In this document: positions 7,807 to 15,915 of the stretch, one piece after another | How positions within the stretch are numbered: the stretch's first letter is position 1 | Layout: each line of letters opens with the position of its first letter | Source: Chitinophagaceae bacterium | GTDB taxonomy: Bacteria; Bacteroidota; Bacteroidia; Chitinophagales; Chitinophagaceae | Direction: 5' to 3' | NCBI GenBank assembly: GCA_016710165.1 | Contig: JADJLJ010000001.1 | Location: forward strand, 806,001 to 870,000 | Length of the DNA: 64,000 bases | Notes under the pieces: generated by a model | What the model saw: the letters and a program-made list of their open reading frames with translations, nothing else | Database searches by the model: none | Told to the model about the DNA's origin: nothing | Program-made: the position numbers and the translations under genes

Positions 7807-10149
7807 ATGAAGCATATCTTATTGATCAGTTTATTATTTACCTGTTTGATGGCTGTTGGACAAAATAGCCTGAACCTGGTGCCGGTGCCTGCAAAGCTGG
7901 AAATGGGCAAAGGCTCATTCCGCATTGATCCCAACACCCAGATCGTTTTGGAAGGCTCGGGTCTCGAAAAAAATGCGTCTTTTCTGAATGATCAGCTCCA
8001 GCAATTTTTAGGATACAAATTAACCGTTGTAAAAGCCCAGGCCGGCAACAATACCATCCGATTGAATTACGAACGGCTGGACAATCCCATTGCCGGAGCA
8101 TATAATTTAATTGTAGACAATAAAGGAGTTTACATTGCCGGTGATAATGAGAATGGTGTTTTTTACGGGATACAAACACTGCTTCAGTTAGCAGGAACCT
8201 CAAACCTCAAACCTCAAACCTCAAACCTCAAACTAACCATCCCCCAACTCAGTATTACCGACTTCCCCCGCTTCCAATACCGCGGCATGCACCTCGATGT
8301 GGGCCGTCATTTCTTCCCGGTGTCCTTCATCAAAAGGTACATCGACTATTTAGCCGCTTATAAATACAACAGTTTCCACTGGCATTTGACCGAAGACCAG
8401 GGTTGGCGGATCGAGATAAAAAAATACCCGGAACTAACAGGAATCGGTGCATGGCGGAACGGCACCATCATTGGCCGGTACCCCGGCAAGGGAAGCGATA
8501 ATAAACCCTACGGTGGTTTCTACACACAGGAAGAAATTAAAGAAGTGGTAGCATACGCTGCAGCAAGATACATTGATGTGATCCCCGAAATAGAAATGCC
8601 CGGCCACAGCAGCGCCGCCATTGCAGCCTATCCCTGGTTAAGTTGTTTCCCGTCAAAACCAACGGAGATCCCTGCAAAGATGATCTCGAAGAAAAGTATG
8701 GAAGAGCAAAAGAACGGGCGGGTTAAATTGGTACAGGAGACCTGGGGCGTATTTGACGATGTGTTTTGTGCAGGCAAGGATTCTACGTTTACCTTTTTGC
8801 AAAATGTGATCGATGAAGTGTTCCCGCTCTTCCCTTCAAAATATTTTCATATTGGCGGGGATGAAAGTCCCAAGGCACACTGGAAGAAATGCCCGGCCTG
8901 TCAATTAAGAATCAAGAGTGAAAAACTAAAGGATGAACACGAACTGCAGAGCTGGTTTGTGCAGCGCATAGAAAAATACCTGAACAGCAAAGGCAAGACC
9001 TTGATCGGCTGGGATGAGATCCTGGAAGGCGGCCTTGCCCCCAATGCGGTAGTGATGAGCTGGAGGGGGGAAAAGGGCGGTATTGAAGCAGCCAGGCAAA
9101 AACACAACGTGATCATGACACCGGGTAACCCCGTTTATTTTGATCATGCACAAAGTAAGAACGAAGACAGCGTGACCATTGGCAGCTATAACCCCATTGA
9201 AAATGTGTATGCCTACGAACCCATCCCCAAAGAACTGAATGCAGCGCAGGGAAAATATGTACTGGGTGCCCAGGCCAATATGTGGACCGAATACATGGAA
9301 TACCCCAGCAAAGTAGAATACATGATGTTCCCCCGCATGACCGCATTAAGCGAAGTGTTATGGAGCCCGAAAGAAAAAAGGAACTGGGAGGATTTTGAGA
9401 GAAGGTTGCCATCGGTCTATAAAAGATTGGATGAGCAGAAGATCCATTACAGCAAGGCATATTATGATCTGAAGGCGACGGTGATGCCGACGGTTGACTT
9501 TAATGGGGTATTGTGGAAAGTAGAGCAAAAAAATACCGGCCCGATCATTTTGAATCTAAACAACATGGATACGACATGGGAGTACACCCAACCCGTGCTT
9601 ATAAAATCTTCCTGTAAATATTCCGCTTCAAATAATAAGATCTCTTTAAAACAACCATTCTCTTTCAACAAAGCCACCGGCAAAAAGATTACCCTTATCA
9701 CCGAACCCGATAAAAAATATCCCGGTGACGGCGCATTCACATTGGTGAACGGCGTGCAGAACGAAATGGGCCTGTCCAGGTCATCTGAATTTTTAGGTTT
9801 TCTGGGCAAGGACCTGGATGCCACGATCGATCTTGGAAAGGACACGGAAGTATCAACGGTCACCGTGCACACCTTAAATCAGAACGGCAGCTGGATCTAT
9901 CTGCCTTCCCGGATCGAGGTATCCTTTATCCCGTTCATTGATACCACGATCATTACCAAACATACCCCGCTTGAATCGGTAACACAGGAGGTGCAGGATG
10001 ATACAAATGTACAGACCCTGAAACCGGCTGCACCCAAAACCTGCCGCTATATAAGGGTATTGGTAAAGAATTACGGCATCATACCTTCAGGTAAGCCGGG
10101 CGCAGGAAATCCGGCCTGGTTGTTTGTGGATGAGATCGAAGTGGATTGA
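7807..10149 (+). CDS. Beta-N-acetylhexosaminidase, GH20
   Basis: A 780-residue secreted glycoside hydrolase that releases terminal N-acetylglucosamine or N-acetylgalactosamine. Order: signal peptide (ILLISLLFTCLMAVGQ), GH20b-type N-terminal domain to about residue 150, catalytic TIM barrel with YRGMHLDVGRHFFPV, FHWHLTEDQGWRIEIK and the catalytic pair in HIGGDE (Asp/Glu near residues 352-353), then a C-terminal beta region with an F5/8-type pattern (DATIDLGKDTEVSTVTVHTLNQ). GH20 enzymes use substrate-assisted catalysis through the acetamido group. The gene lies between an exported hydrolase and a GlcNAc-6-phosphate-pathway enzyme, pointing to amino-sugar or chitin scavenging. A five-unit 7-bp repeat is embedded at 8196-8230 without breaking the frame. 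Confidence 0.92.
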   Translation: MKHILLISLLFTCLMAVGQNSLNLVPVPAKLEMGKGSFRIDPNTQIVLEGSGLEKNASFLNDQLQQFLGYKLTVVKAQAGNNTIRLNYERLDNPIAGAYNLIVDNKGVYIAGDNENGVFYGIQTLLQLAGTSNLKPQTSNLKLTIPQLSITDFPRFQYRGMHLDVGRHFFPVSFIKRYIDYLAAYKYNSFHWHLTEDQGWRIEIKKYPELTGIGAWRNGTIIGRYPGKGSDNKPYGGFYTQEEIKEVVAYAAARYIDVIPEIEMPGHSSAAIAAYPWLSCFPSKPTEIPAKMISKKSMEEQKNGRVKLVQETWGVFDDVFCAGKDSTFTFLQNVIDEVFPLFPSKYFHIGGDESPKAHWKKCPACQLRIKSEKLKDEHELQSWFVQRIEKYLNSKGKTLIGWDEILEGGLAPNAVVMSWRGEKGGIEAARQKHNVIMTPGNPVYFDHAQSKNEDSVTIGSYNPIENVYAYEPIPKELNAAQGKYVLGAQANMWTEYMEYPSKVEYMMFPRMTALSEVLWSPKEKRNWEDFERRLPSVYKRLDEQKIHYSKAYYDLKATVMPTVDFNGVLWKVEQKNTGPIILNLNNMDTTWEYTQPVLIKSSCKYSASNNKISLKQPFSFNKATGKKITLITEPDKKYPGDGAFTLVNGVQNEMGLSRSSEFLGFLGKDLDATIDLGKDTEVSTVTVHTLNQNGSWIYLPSRIEVSFIPFIDTTIITKHTPLESVTQEVQDDTNVQTLKPAAPKTCRYIRVLVKNYGIIPSGKPGAGNPAWLFVDEIEVD
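8196..8230. repeat. In-frame 7-bp tandem array (AACCTCA x5)
   Basis: Five perfect copies of AACCTCA lie in the GH20 gene. Read in triplets they code for a seven-residue periodic peptide (TSNLKPQ, then TSNLKLT) between the GH20b domain and the barrel (residues about 131-144), presumably a loop that tolerates insertion. Confidence 0.9.
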
Positions 10150-10267
10150 ATCGTTTCAGTCGTTTGAAATCGTTTCAGACGTTTCAGTCGTTTGAAATCG
10201 TTGCATTCGTTTAAGTCGTTTAAAACGTTGCAACGACTAAAACGGTATTAAACGATTTGTAACGATT
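10150..10267. repeat. ~9-bp-period CGTTT array between GH20 and nagB
   Basis: Units of 9-10 bases repeat: TCGTTTCAG, TCGTTTGAAA, TCGTTTCAG, ACGTTTCAG, TCGTTTGAAA, TCGTTGCAT, TCGTTTAAG, TCGTTTAAA, ACGTTGCAA, followed by inverse-polarity units (CGACTAAAA, CGATTTGTAA). It begins immediately after the GH20 stop. The same unit family occurs at 1829-1938. Confidence 0.8.
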
Positions 10268-10305
10268 TTAATTTGTAATTTTATCCTAACTGGCTGCATA
10301 ATACT

Positions 10306-12237
10306 ATGAACAAGATCGACCTCACCGACTCGTTAGAGAAAATCCCCGTAAAGATCTTTCCCAACTCCAATGAAGGGTCTGCTTTTGTGGCAAAGCAAAT
10401 TGCTGCGCTGATAAAACAAAAAGAAAGCGAAGGAAAGAAAGCGGTCATTGGCCTGGCAACCGGTTCCTCTCCCAAAACACTATATGCCGAACTGGTTCGC
10501 ATGCACAAACAGGAAGGATTGAGTTTCAGGAACGTCATCGCCTTCAACCTCGACCAGTATTACCCCATGGATAAGGACGCCCTGCAGAGCTATCATTATT
10601 TCATGCGCAAGAACCTGTTTGAGCAAACGGATATTGATCCCAGCAACTACCACCTGCCCGATGGCATGATCCCAAAGGATAAAGTGAAAGAACATTGTCT
10701 CAATTATGAAAAACAGATCGAAGACGCCGGAGGGCTCGACCTGCAGATACTGGGCATCGGCGTGAACGGTCATATCGGTTTTAACGAACCCGGCAGCGGC
10801 ATCTACACCAAAACAAGGCTCATCACGCTGGACAACAGCACCCGGCTTGCCAATGCCTACGAGTTTGGCAACATGAGCCAGGTACCACGCATGGCCATCA
10901 CCATGGGCATCAGCACCATTTTAAAGTCGAAGAAGATAATCCTGATGGCATGGGGACAAACCAAGGCCCCGGTGGTAAAGAAAGCAGTGGAAGAAGACGA
11001 TACCGAAGACACACCTGCATCCTTATTGCAGAACCATGATGACTGCACTTTTGTGATCGATGAGACCTGTGCATCGGAACTCACCCGTTTCAAGAGTCCC
11101 TGGCTGACCGGTGAATGTGACTGGACCGACCCCATGATGAAACGTGCCGTGGTAAACCTGGCTTTAAAACTGAACAAACCTGTTCTCAGTTTAACCAACA
11201 ACGATTACAACGACAATGGCCTCAGCGACCTGCTGGTGGAAAAAGGCGATGCCTATGAGATCAACCTGCAGGCATTTTATTTATTGCGTGACAGCATCAC
11301 CGGCTGGCCGGGGGGTAAACCAACCGATAAGCGTAGTTCACACCCGGAGCGGCACGAACCCTTTCCAAAGAAAGTGGTCATCTTCTCCCCCCACCCCGAC
11401 GACGACATCATCAGCATGGGCGGTACCTTCATGCGGCTGCACGACCAGGGACATGAAGTGCATGTGGCTTACCAGACCAGCGGCAATATTGCCGTTACCG
11501 ATGAATTTGTTACCCGGTTCATTGACTTTGCGGTAGGATTTGAGAATATGTTTGACATTGACGAGACCAAGAGCAAAAAGTTACTGGAAGACGCCACGGC
11601 ATTTTTAAATACAAAAAAGTCAACCGAGAAAGATACACCGGAGATAAGGGCCATTAAAGGATTGATAAGAAGATGTGAAGCAAAGGCCACCTGCAAATAT
11701 GTGGGACTGAAAGAAGAGCAGGCGCATTTCATGAACCTGCCTTTTTATGAAACAGGTACCATCGAAAAAAATCCGATGGGAGAAGCGGATATACAGATAA
11801 CCATTGACTTGCTGAATAAATTACAGCCTCAACAGATCTATTGCGCCGGTGATTTTGCCGATCCGCATGGTACCCATAAAGTTTGTTTTGATGTGGTTAT
11901 TGAGGCATTGAAACGGATCAAGGCATCTCACGACTCACCACTCACGACTCACTGGATTTCTGATTGCTGGCTCTGGTTATACAAGGGCGCCTGGCAGGAA
12001 TGGGACATCACCGAAATAGAAATGGCCATACCCATGAGTCCCGACCAGGTGATCAAAAAACGTCACGGCATATTCATACACCAGTCGCAAAAAGACAGCG
12101 TCCCCTTCCAGGGAAGTGACGACCGGGAGTTCTGGCAAAGGGCCGAAGAACGCAACGCCAATACCGCTAAACTATACGCCCAGCTTGGTCTTACCCAATA
12201 TGCTGCTATGGAAGCATTTGTACGGTGGAAATTTTAA
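10306..12237 (+). CDS. nagB: Glucosamine-6-phosphate deaminase fused to a PIG-L/LmbE-type domain
   Basis: A 643-residue two-domain protein. Residues 1-310 are a NagB deaminase (glucosamine-6-phosphate to fructose-6-phosphate plus ammonia): GLATGSSPKTLY, AFNLDQYY and GIGVNGHIGFNEPG (around 150-163) are visible. The second half starts with the deacetylase metal motif PHPDD at 362-366 and contains DPHGTH near residue 523, as in PIG-L/LmbE zinc N-acetyl-sugar deacetylases. This fusion is known in Bacteroidota; I infer that it couples deacetylation of an amino sugar, or sensing of one, to deamination. It follows GH20 with a repeat-filled gap. Four 7-bp units are embedded at 11927-11954. Confidence 0.9.
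   Translation: MNKIDLTDSLEKIPVKIFPNSNEGSAFVAKQIAALIKQKESEGKKAVIGLATGSSPKTLYAELVRMHKQEGLSFRNVIAFNLDQYYPMDKDALQSYHYFMRKNLFEQTDIDPSNYHLPDGMIPKDKVKEHCLNYEKQIEDAGGLDLQILGIGVNGHIGFNEPGSGIYTKTRLITLDNSTRLANAYEFGNMSQVPRMAITMGISTILKSKKIILMAWGQTKAPVVKKAVEEDDTEDTPASLLQNHDDCTFVIDETCASELTRFKSPWLTGECDWTDPMMKRAVVNLALKLNKPVLSLTNNDYNDNGLSDLLVEKGDAYEINLQAFYLLRDSITGWPGGKPTDKRSSHPERHEPFPKKVVIFSPHPDDDIISMGGTFMRLHDQGHEVHVAYQTSGNIAVTDEFVTRFIDFAVGFENMFDIDETKSKKLLEDATAFLNTKKSTEKDTPEIRAIKGLIRRCEAKATCKYVGLKEEQAHFMNLPFYETGTIEKNPMGEADIQITIDLLNKLQPQQIYCAGDFADPHGTHKVCFDVVIEALKRIKASHDSPLTTHWISDCWLWLYKGAWQEWDITEIEMAIPMSPDQVIKKRHGIFIHQSQKDSVPFQGSDDREFWQRAEERNANTAKLYAQLGLTQYAAMEAFVRWKF
11927..11954. repeat. In-frame 7-bp tandem array (CTCACGA type) in nagB
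   Basis: Four heptads: CTCACGA, CTCACCA, CTCACGA, CTCACTG. They encode the short stretch SHDSPLTTHW in the PIG-L-like half, without disturbing the frame. Confidence 0.85.
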
Positions 12238-12301
12238 TATATGTTCCTTAAAAAGGAATTAATTAACTTTCATAGCCTTAATTGCTTAATATTTCAGCTG
12301 C

Positions 12302-15300
12302 ATGAGAAAAATTTTATTGTCATTTATTGTCCTTACCCTGGGCATGTTTGATAGCTATTCGCAAAGTTGCATTCCAACCACCATTAATGGATCTACCATC
12401 ACATTAGCCTGCGGCCAGGCTTGTGCCCCTTTTACGTACCAGGTACCGCACCTGAAGTCAACATCGGACTATGCAGTTACCACTACTCCCTATGCGGCAT
12501 ATCCCAATACAGGAGGTACAGCGATCCCCTCTATTTATATTGACGATAAATACTCCCAGCTCATTCCAATGGCTTTCCCTTTTTGCTTTTATGGCCAGAC
12601 ATATACTGATTTAATAGCGGGATCCAACAGCCTGGTAACTTTTGAAACAATATGTGCCAATGCAAGTAATGCGTACACCCTCACCGTCGGCGGCGCCCCC
12701 CAACCATTGCCTTATGCGGGTGGAGCAGGACCAACCGGTATCGCTACTACTTATTATCCCCGGACGGCCATCATGGCTGCTTACCAGGATATTGATCCGA
12801 GTGCTACCCCGCTTCCTACAAGAAGGATAGAATACAATGTGTTTGGAACTGCTCCTTGCAGAAAATTTGTTATCAGTTTTGTAGATGTCCGGATGTTTGG
12901 AAGCAGTTGCAGTAACCTGATCCATACTTCACAAATCGTATTGTACGAAAGCACCGGACTGATCGATGTCTTTTTACTGAACAAACCTTTATGTACATCC
13001 TGGCCTTCGGGTGCCGGGGCAGGCCTCGCTATCCTTGGCATACAGGACGAAACAAGAACAAAGTTTGCAGCAGCGCCCGGCAAGAACTGTACCCAATGGA
13101 GTGAAGCAAATACGGGCTATCGGTTCACACCTAATGGCGGCACATCCAATTTTGTGAGTGCACAGCTTTTTACGCTTGCGGGTGTATTCATAGCCAATGC
13201 AGATACAGCAACAACCACTGCGGGAATTTTGGATATTACTTTCCCGGCGATCTGTCCTCCCCCGGGAGCTCCCACCACACAGTATGTAATCAGAACAACA
13301 TTCAATTCCTGTACGGGAACACCCCTGACCAGTTCTGACACGATCACTGCCAACAGGGTAACTACCTTACCTGCCAATGTCAATACTACCGCCACGACCT
13401 GCGGGGTTAGTACGGGTTCTATCACCGTTACACCTACAGCAGGAACGGCTCCCTATACATATACGTTGAACGGAGGAGCACCTCAAACCGCACCGGGCGC
13501 ATACACATTCAATAACCTGGCTGCAGGTACCTATACCATTGTAGCCACCGATTTTACAGGTTGCACCAATACATTTACTGCAACGGTAACCACAACAACT
13601 TCCATTCCCGGAAATATTTCATCAACAGGAACATCCTGTCCTTTGTCAACAGACGGAACAATAACCGTAACTCCTACAGGAGGTACAGCGCCATACAATT
13701 ATTCACTGGATGGCGGGCCACCACAGGCCAGCAATGTTTTTACCAATGTAGCGGCAGGTCCGCACACGGTACTGTTCACCGATGCAATGGGATGTACGGG
13801 TACTGTTTCAATAACCGTTACCGCAGGCAGTACGCCCTTAACAGGCACGATAAGTTCAACGCCCACTACCTGCCCTACCTTAAATGACGGAACCATCACA
13901 GTTACCATGACCAGCGGTACCGCACCTTACCAGTACAGGCTGGATGGCGGGCCACCGCAGGCAAGCAATGTTTTTACCAATGTGGCGGCAGGTCCGCACA
14001 GCGTAGCTGTTACAGATCTGTATGGATGCACCGGAACATTTGTTACCAATGTAGTGCAAGGCTCCGGGCTTACCTCATCCATCAACGGGGTGAACCCGCC
14101 TTGTTCAAATATCAATGATGGTACGATCACCCTGACTCCCACAAGCGGTACTGCCCCATACCAGTATTCATTGAATGGTGGGCCATTTCAGCCAGCCAAT
14201 GTATTTACGGGGCTGGCACCGGGAAACTATACAGTAACCTTTAATGATGCCGCCGGTTGTTCCGGAACAAATTCTGTGACACTGACTACCAACCCGGCAA
14301 TCACGGCAACTTCCACATTGGTTTCACCATTATGCAATGGAGTAAGCAATGGAAGCATCACACTGAATGCATCCGGCGGTGTTCCGCCCTATCAATATTC
14401 CATCAATGCCGGCGCTTCTTACCAGGCTTCGCCAACATTTGCGGGATTGGCAGCAGGCACTTATAACTTCCTGGTTAAAGATGCAGCAGGCTGTATCTTC
14501 AATTTTACATTCAACCTTAATGAACCTGCGGTTGTTACCGCTTCTGCAGTAAATGGAATTGCTTCCTGTGCCAATAACGATGGTACCATTACCATCACCG
14601 CCTCTGGCGGTACACCTGCTTATCAATACTCCATTAATAACGGGGTTTCTTACCAGCCAGGCAATGTGTTCAATAATATCCCGGTTGGTAATTACAATAA
14701 CATAAAAGTGAAAGATGCCAATGGATGTATCGCCAACACAAGTGCGGTGGTGGTATTGAATGATACCATGCGGCTTGACCTGGGCGCCGACAGCACCATC
14801 TGTTTCGGAAACAGGATCACCCTGTTGCCGCAAACCAACCCGCAAACCGATACGTTCCGATGGACACCCTCTGCCGGGCTGGATTACGACACCGCAAAAA
14901 ATCCAATCGCATCACCCAACGATACCACAAAGTATTATCTCCTGGCCAAATGGGGTATTTGCCAGCTTACCGATAGCATCACCGTTAATATCCTGCATAA
15001 ACCCATTGCCGATGCAGGAAGGGATACAAGCATCTGTTATAAAACAAATGCACTTTTGGTTGGCAATGCCACAAACCTATCCGGCACCGTGAATTACTTA
15101 TGGTCACCCCCGGATTCACTGAACACACCCAATGCAGCGATCACCCTTGCACGCATTGATACCACCCGCAAATTCACGTTGACCGTGACCGATAACTATG
15201 GCTGTAATTTCTCCGTAAGCGACAGCATGTGGGTGATCATGATGCCGCCGCTGGTGGTACATGCCGGCAATGATACCAATGCCATATCAGGAAGGCCGCA

Positions 15301-15754
15301 CCAGTTGCTTGGCAGTGGCGGGGCTAATTATGTGTGGAGCCCGGCCGGGCCATTGAACAATCCGTTCATTGCAAACCCGCTGGCAACATTATACAACGAT
15401 ACATACTTCACTGTACTGGTCACCGATGCCATTGGCTGCACGGCTTCCGATGGCGTGTTCATCAAAGTATATGAAGGGCCGAATTACTATGTACCCAATG
15501 CATTCTCGCCGAACGGGGATGGATTGAATGATATATTCCGGCCGATCCCTGTTGGCATAAAGAGTACGGAATCCTTCCGGGTATTTGACCGCTATGGCCA
15601 GCTCATGTTCCAGACCAATAAATGGCTGGAAGGATGGGACGGGATGTATAAAGGTAAAAATGCACTTGGCGGAACCTATGTGTGGACGATCAAAGGCGTG
15701 GATAAGAACGGAAGGGTCATTGAAATGAGCGGAACGGTGATATTGGTGAGATAA
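12302..15754 (+). CDS. Large secreted SprB-repeat protein with T9SS type B (CHU_C) sorting domain
   Basis: The 1150-residue protein starts with a signal peptide (KILLSFIVLTLGMFDSYSQ). Residues about 20-350 form an adhesin-like beta domain. Then come at least six SprB-type repeats of about 75-80 residues, each opening with a Cys-containing, Asn/Asp-Gly-Thr-Ile-Thr motif (for example STDGTITVTPTGGTAPYNYS) and ending in a DAxGCTGT-like element. Two PKD-like segments (LGADSTICFGNRI, ADAGRDTSICYKTN) follow. The C-terminus is a gliding-motility CHU_C domain (VPNAFSPNGDGLNDIF ... YKGKNALGGTYVWTIKG), the signal for type IX secretion. Probable role: cell-surface adhesin or motility-associated protein. 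It carries a recent internal duplication. Confidence 0.92.
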   Translation: MRKILLSFIVLTLGMFDSYSQSCIPTTINGSTITLACGQACAPFTYQVPHLKSTSDYAVTTTPYAAYPNTGGTAIPSIYIDDKYSQLIPMAFPFCFYGQTYTDLIAGSNSLVTFETICANASNAYTLTVGGAPQPLPYAGGAGPTGIATTYYPRTAIMAAYQDIDPSATPLPTRRIEYNVFGTAPCRKFVISFVDVRMFGSSCSNLIHTSQIVLYESTGLIDVFLLNKPLCTSWPSGAGAGLAILGIQDETRTKFAAAPGKNCTQWSEANTGYRFTPNGGTSNFVSAQLFTLAGVFIANADTATTTAGILDITFPAICPPPGAPTTQYVIRTTFNSCTGTPLTSSDTITANRVTTLPANVNTTATTCGVSTGSITVTPTAGTAPYTYTLNGGAPQTAPGAYTFNNLAAGTYTIVATDFTGCTNTFTATVTTTTSIPGNISSTGTSCPLSTDGTITVTPTGGTAPYNYSLDGGPPQASNVFTNVAAGPHTVLFTDAMGCTGTVSITVTAGSTPLTGTISSTPTTCPTLNDGTITVTMTSGTAPYQYRLDGGPPQASNVFTNVAAGPHSVAVTDLYGCTGTFVTNVVQGSGLTSSINGVNPPCSNINDGTITLTPTSGTAPYQYSLNGGPFQPANVFTGLAPGNYTVTFNDAAGCSGTNSVTLTTNPAITATSTLVSPLCNGVSNGSITLNASGGVPPYQYSINAGASYQASPTFAGLAAGTYNFLVKDAAGCIFNFTFNLNEPAVVTASAVNGIASCANNDGTITITASGGTPAYQYSINNGVSYQPGNVFNNIPVGNYNNIKVKDANGCIANTSAVVVLNDTMRLDLGADSTICFGNRITLLPQTNPQTDTFRWTPSAGLDYDTAKNPIASPNDTTKYYLLAKWGICQLTDSITVNILHKPIADAGRDTSICYKTNALLVGNATNLSGTVNYLWSPPDSLNTPNAAITLARIDTTRKFTLTVTDNYGCNFSVSDSMWVIMMPPLVVHAGNDTNAISGRPHQLLGSGGANYVWSPAGPLNNPFIANPLATLYNDTYFTVLVTDAIGCTASDGVFIKVYEGPNYYVPNAFSPNGDGLNDIFRPIPVGIKSTESFRVFDRYGQLMFQTNKWLEGWDGMYKGKNALGGTYVWTIKGVDKNGRVIEMSGTVILVR
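13706..14000. repeat. Recent duplication within SprB repeats
   Basis: Bases 13706-13766 and 13940-14000 agree at 58 of 61 positions, a spacing of 234 bp = 78 codons. Neighbouring repeats are far less similar, so this pair arose by recent unit duplication or gene conversion. Confidence 0.85.
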
Positions 15755-15782
15755 AACGAATTGTCAGTCTGTGCCGGTAATT

Positions 15783-15884
15783 AATTAAGAATTAAAAATT
15801 AAGAATTAAGAATTGGGCAGTACACGGCTTAAAGCTTATATAACTGCATTTGACCGAAGGAATTTTTAATTTTAATTCTTAATT
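15783..15884. repeat. 7-bp array (AATTAAG type) with inverted arm
   Basis: Heptads at 15783-15817: AATTAAG, AATTAAA, AATTAAG, AATTAAG, AATTGGG. The opposite arm at about 15863-15884 (TTTTTAA, TTTTAAT, TCTTAAT) is its reverse complement over about 15 bases. It lies between two convergent genes and could fold as a long AT-rich hairpin. Confidence 0.85.
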
Positions 15885-15915
15885 GTCTTTGTCCTGGCAT
15901 TATCATTTCCGCATT

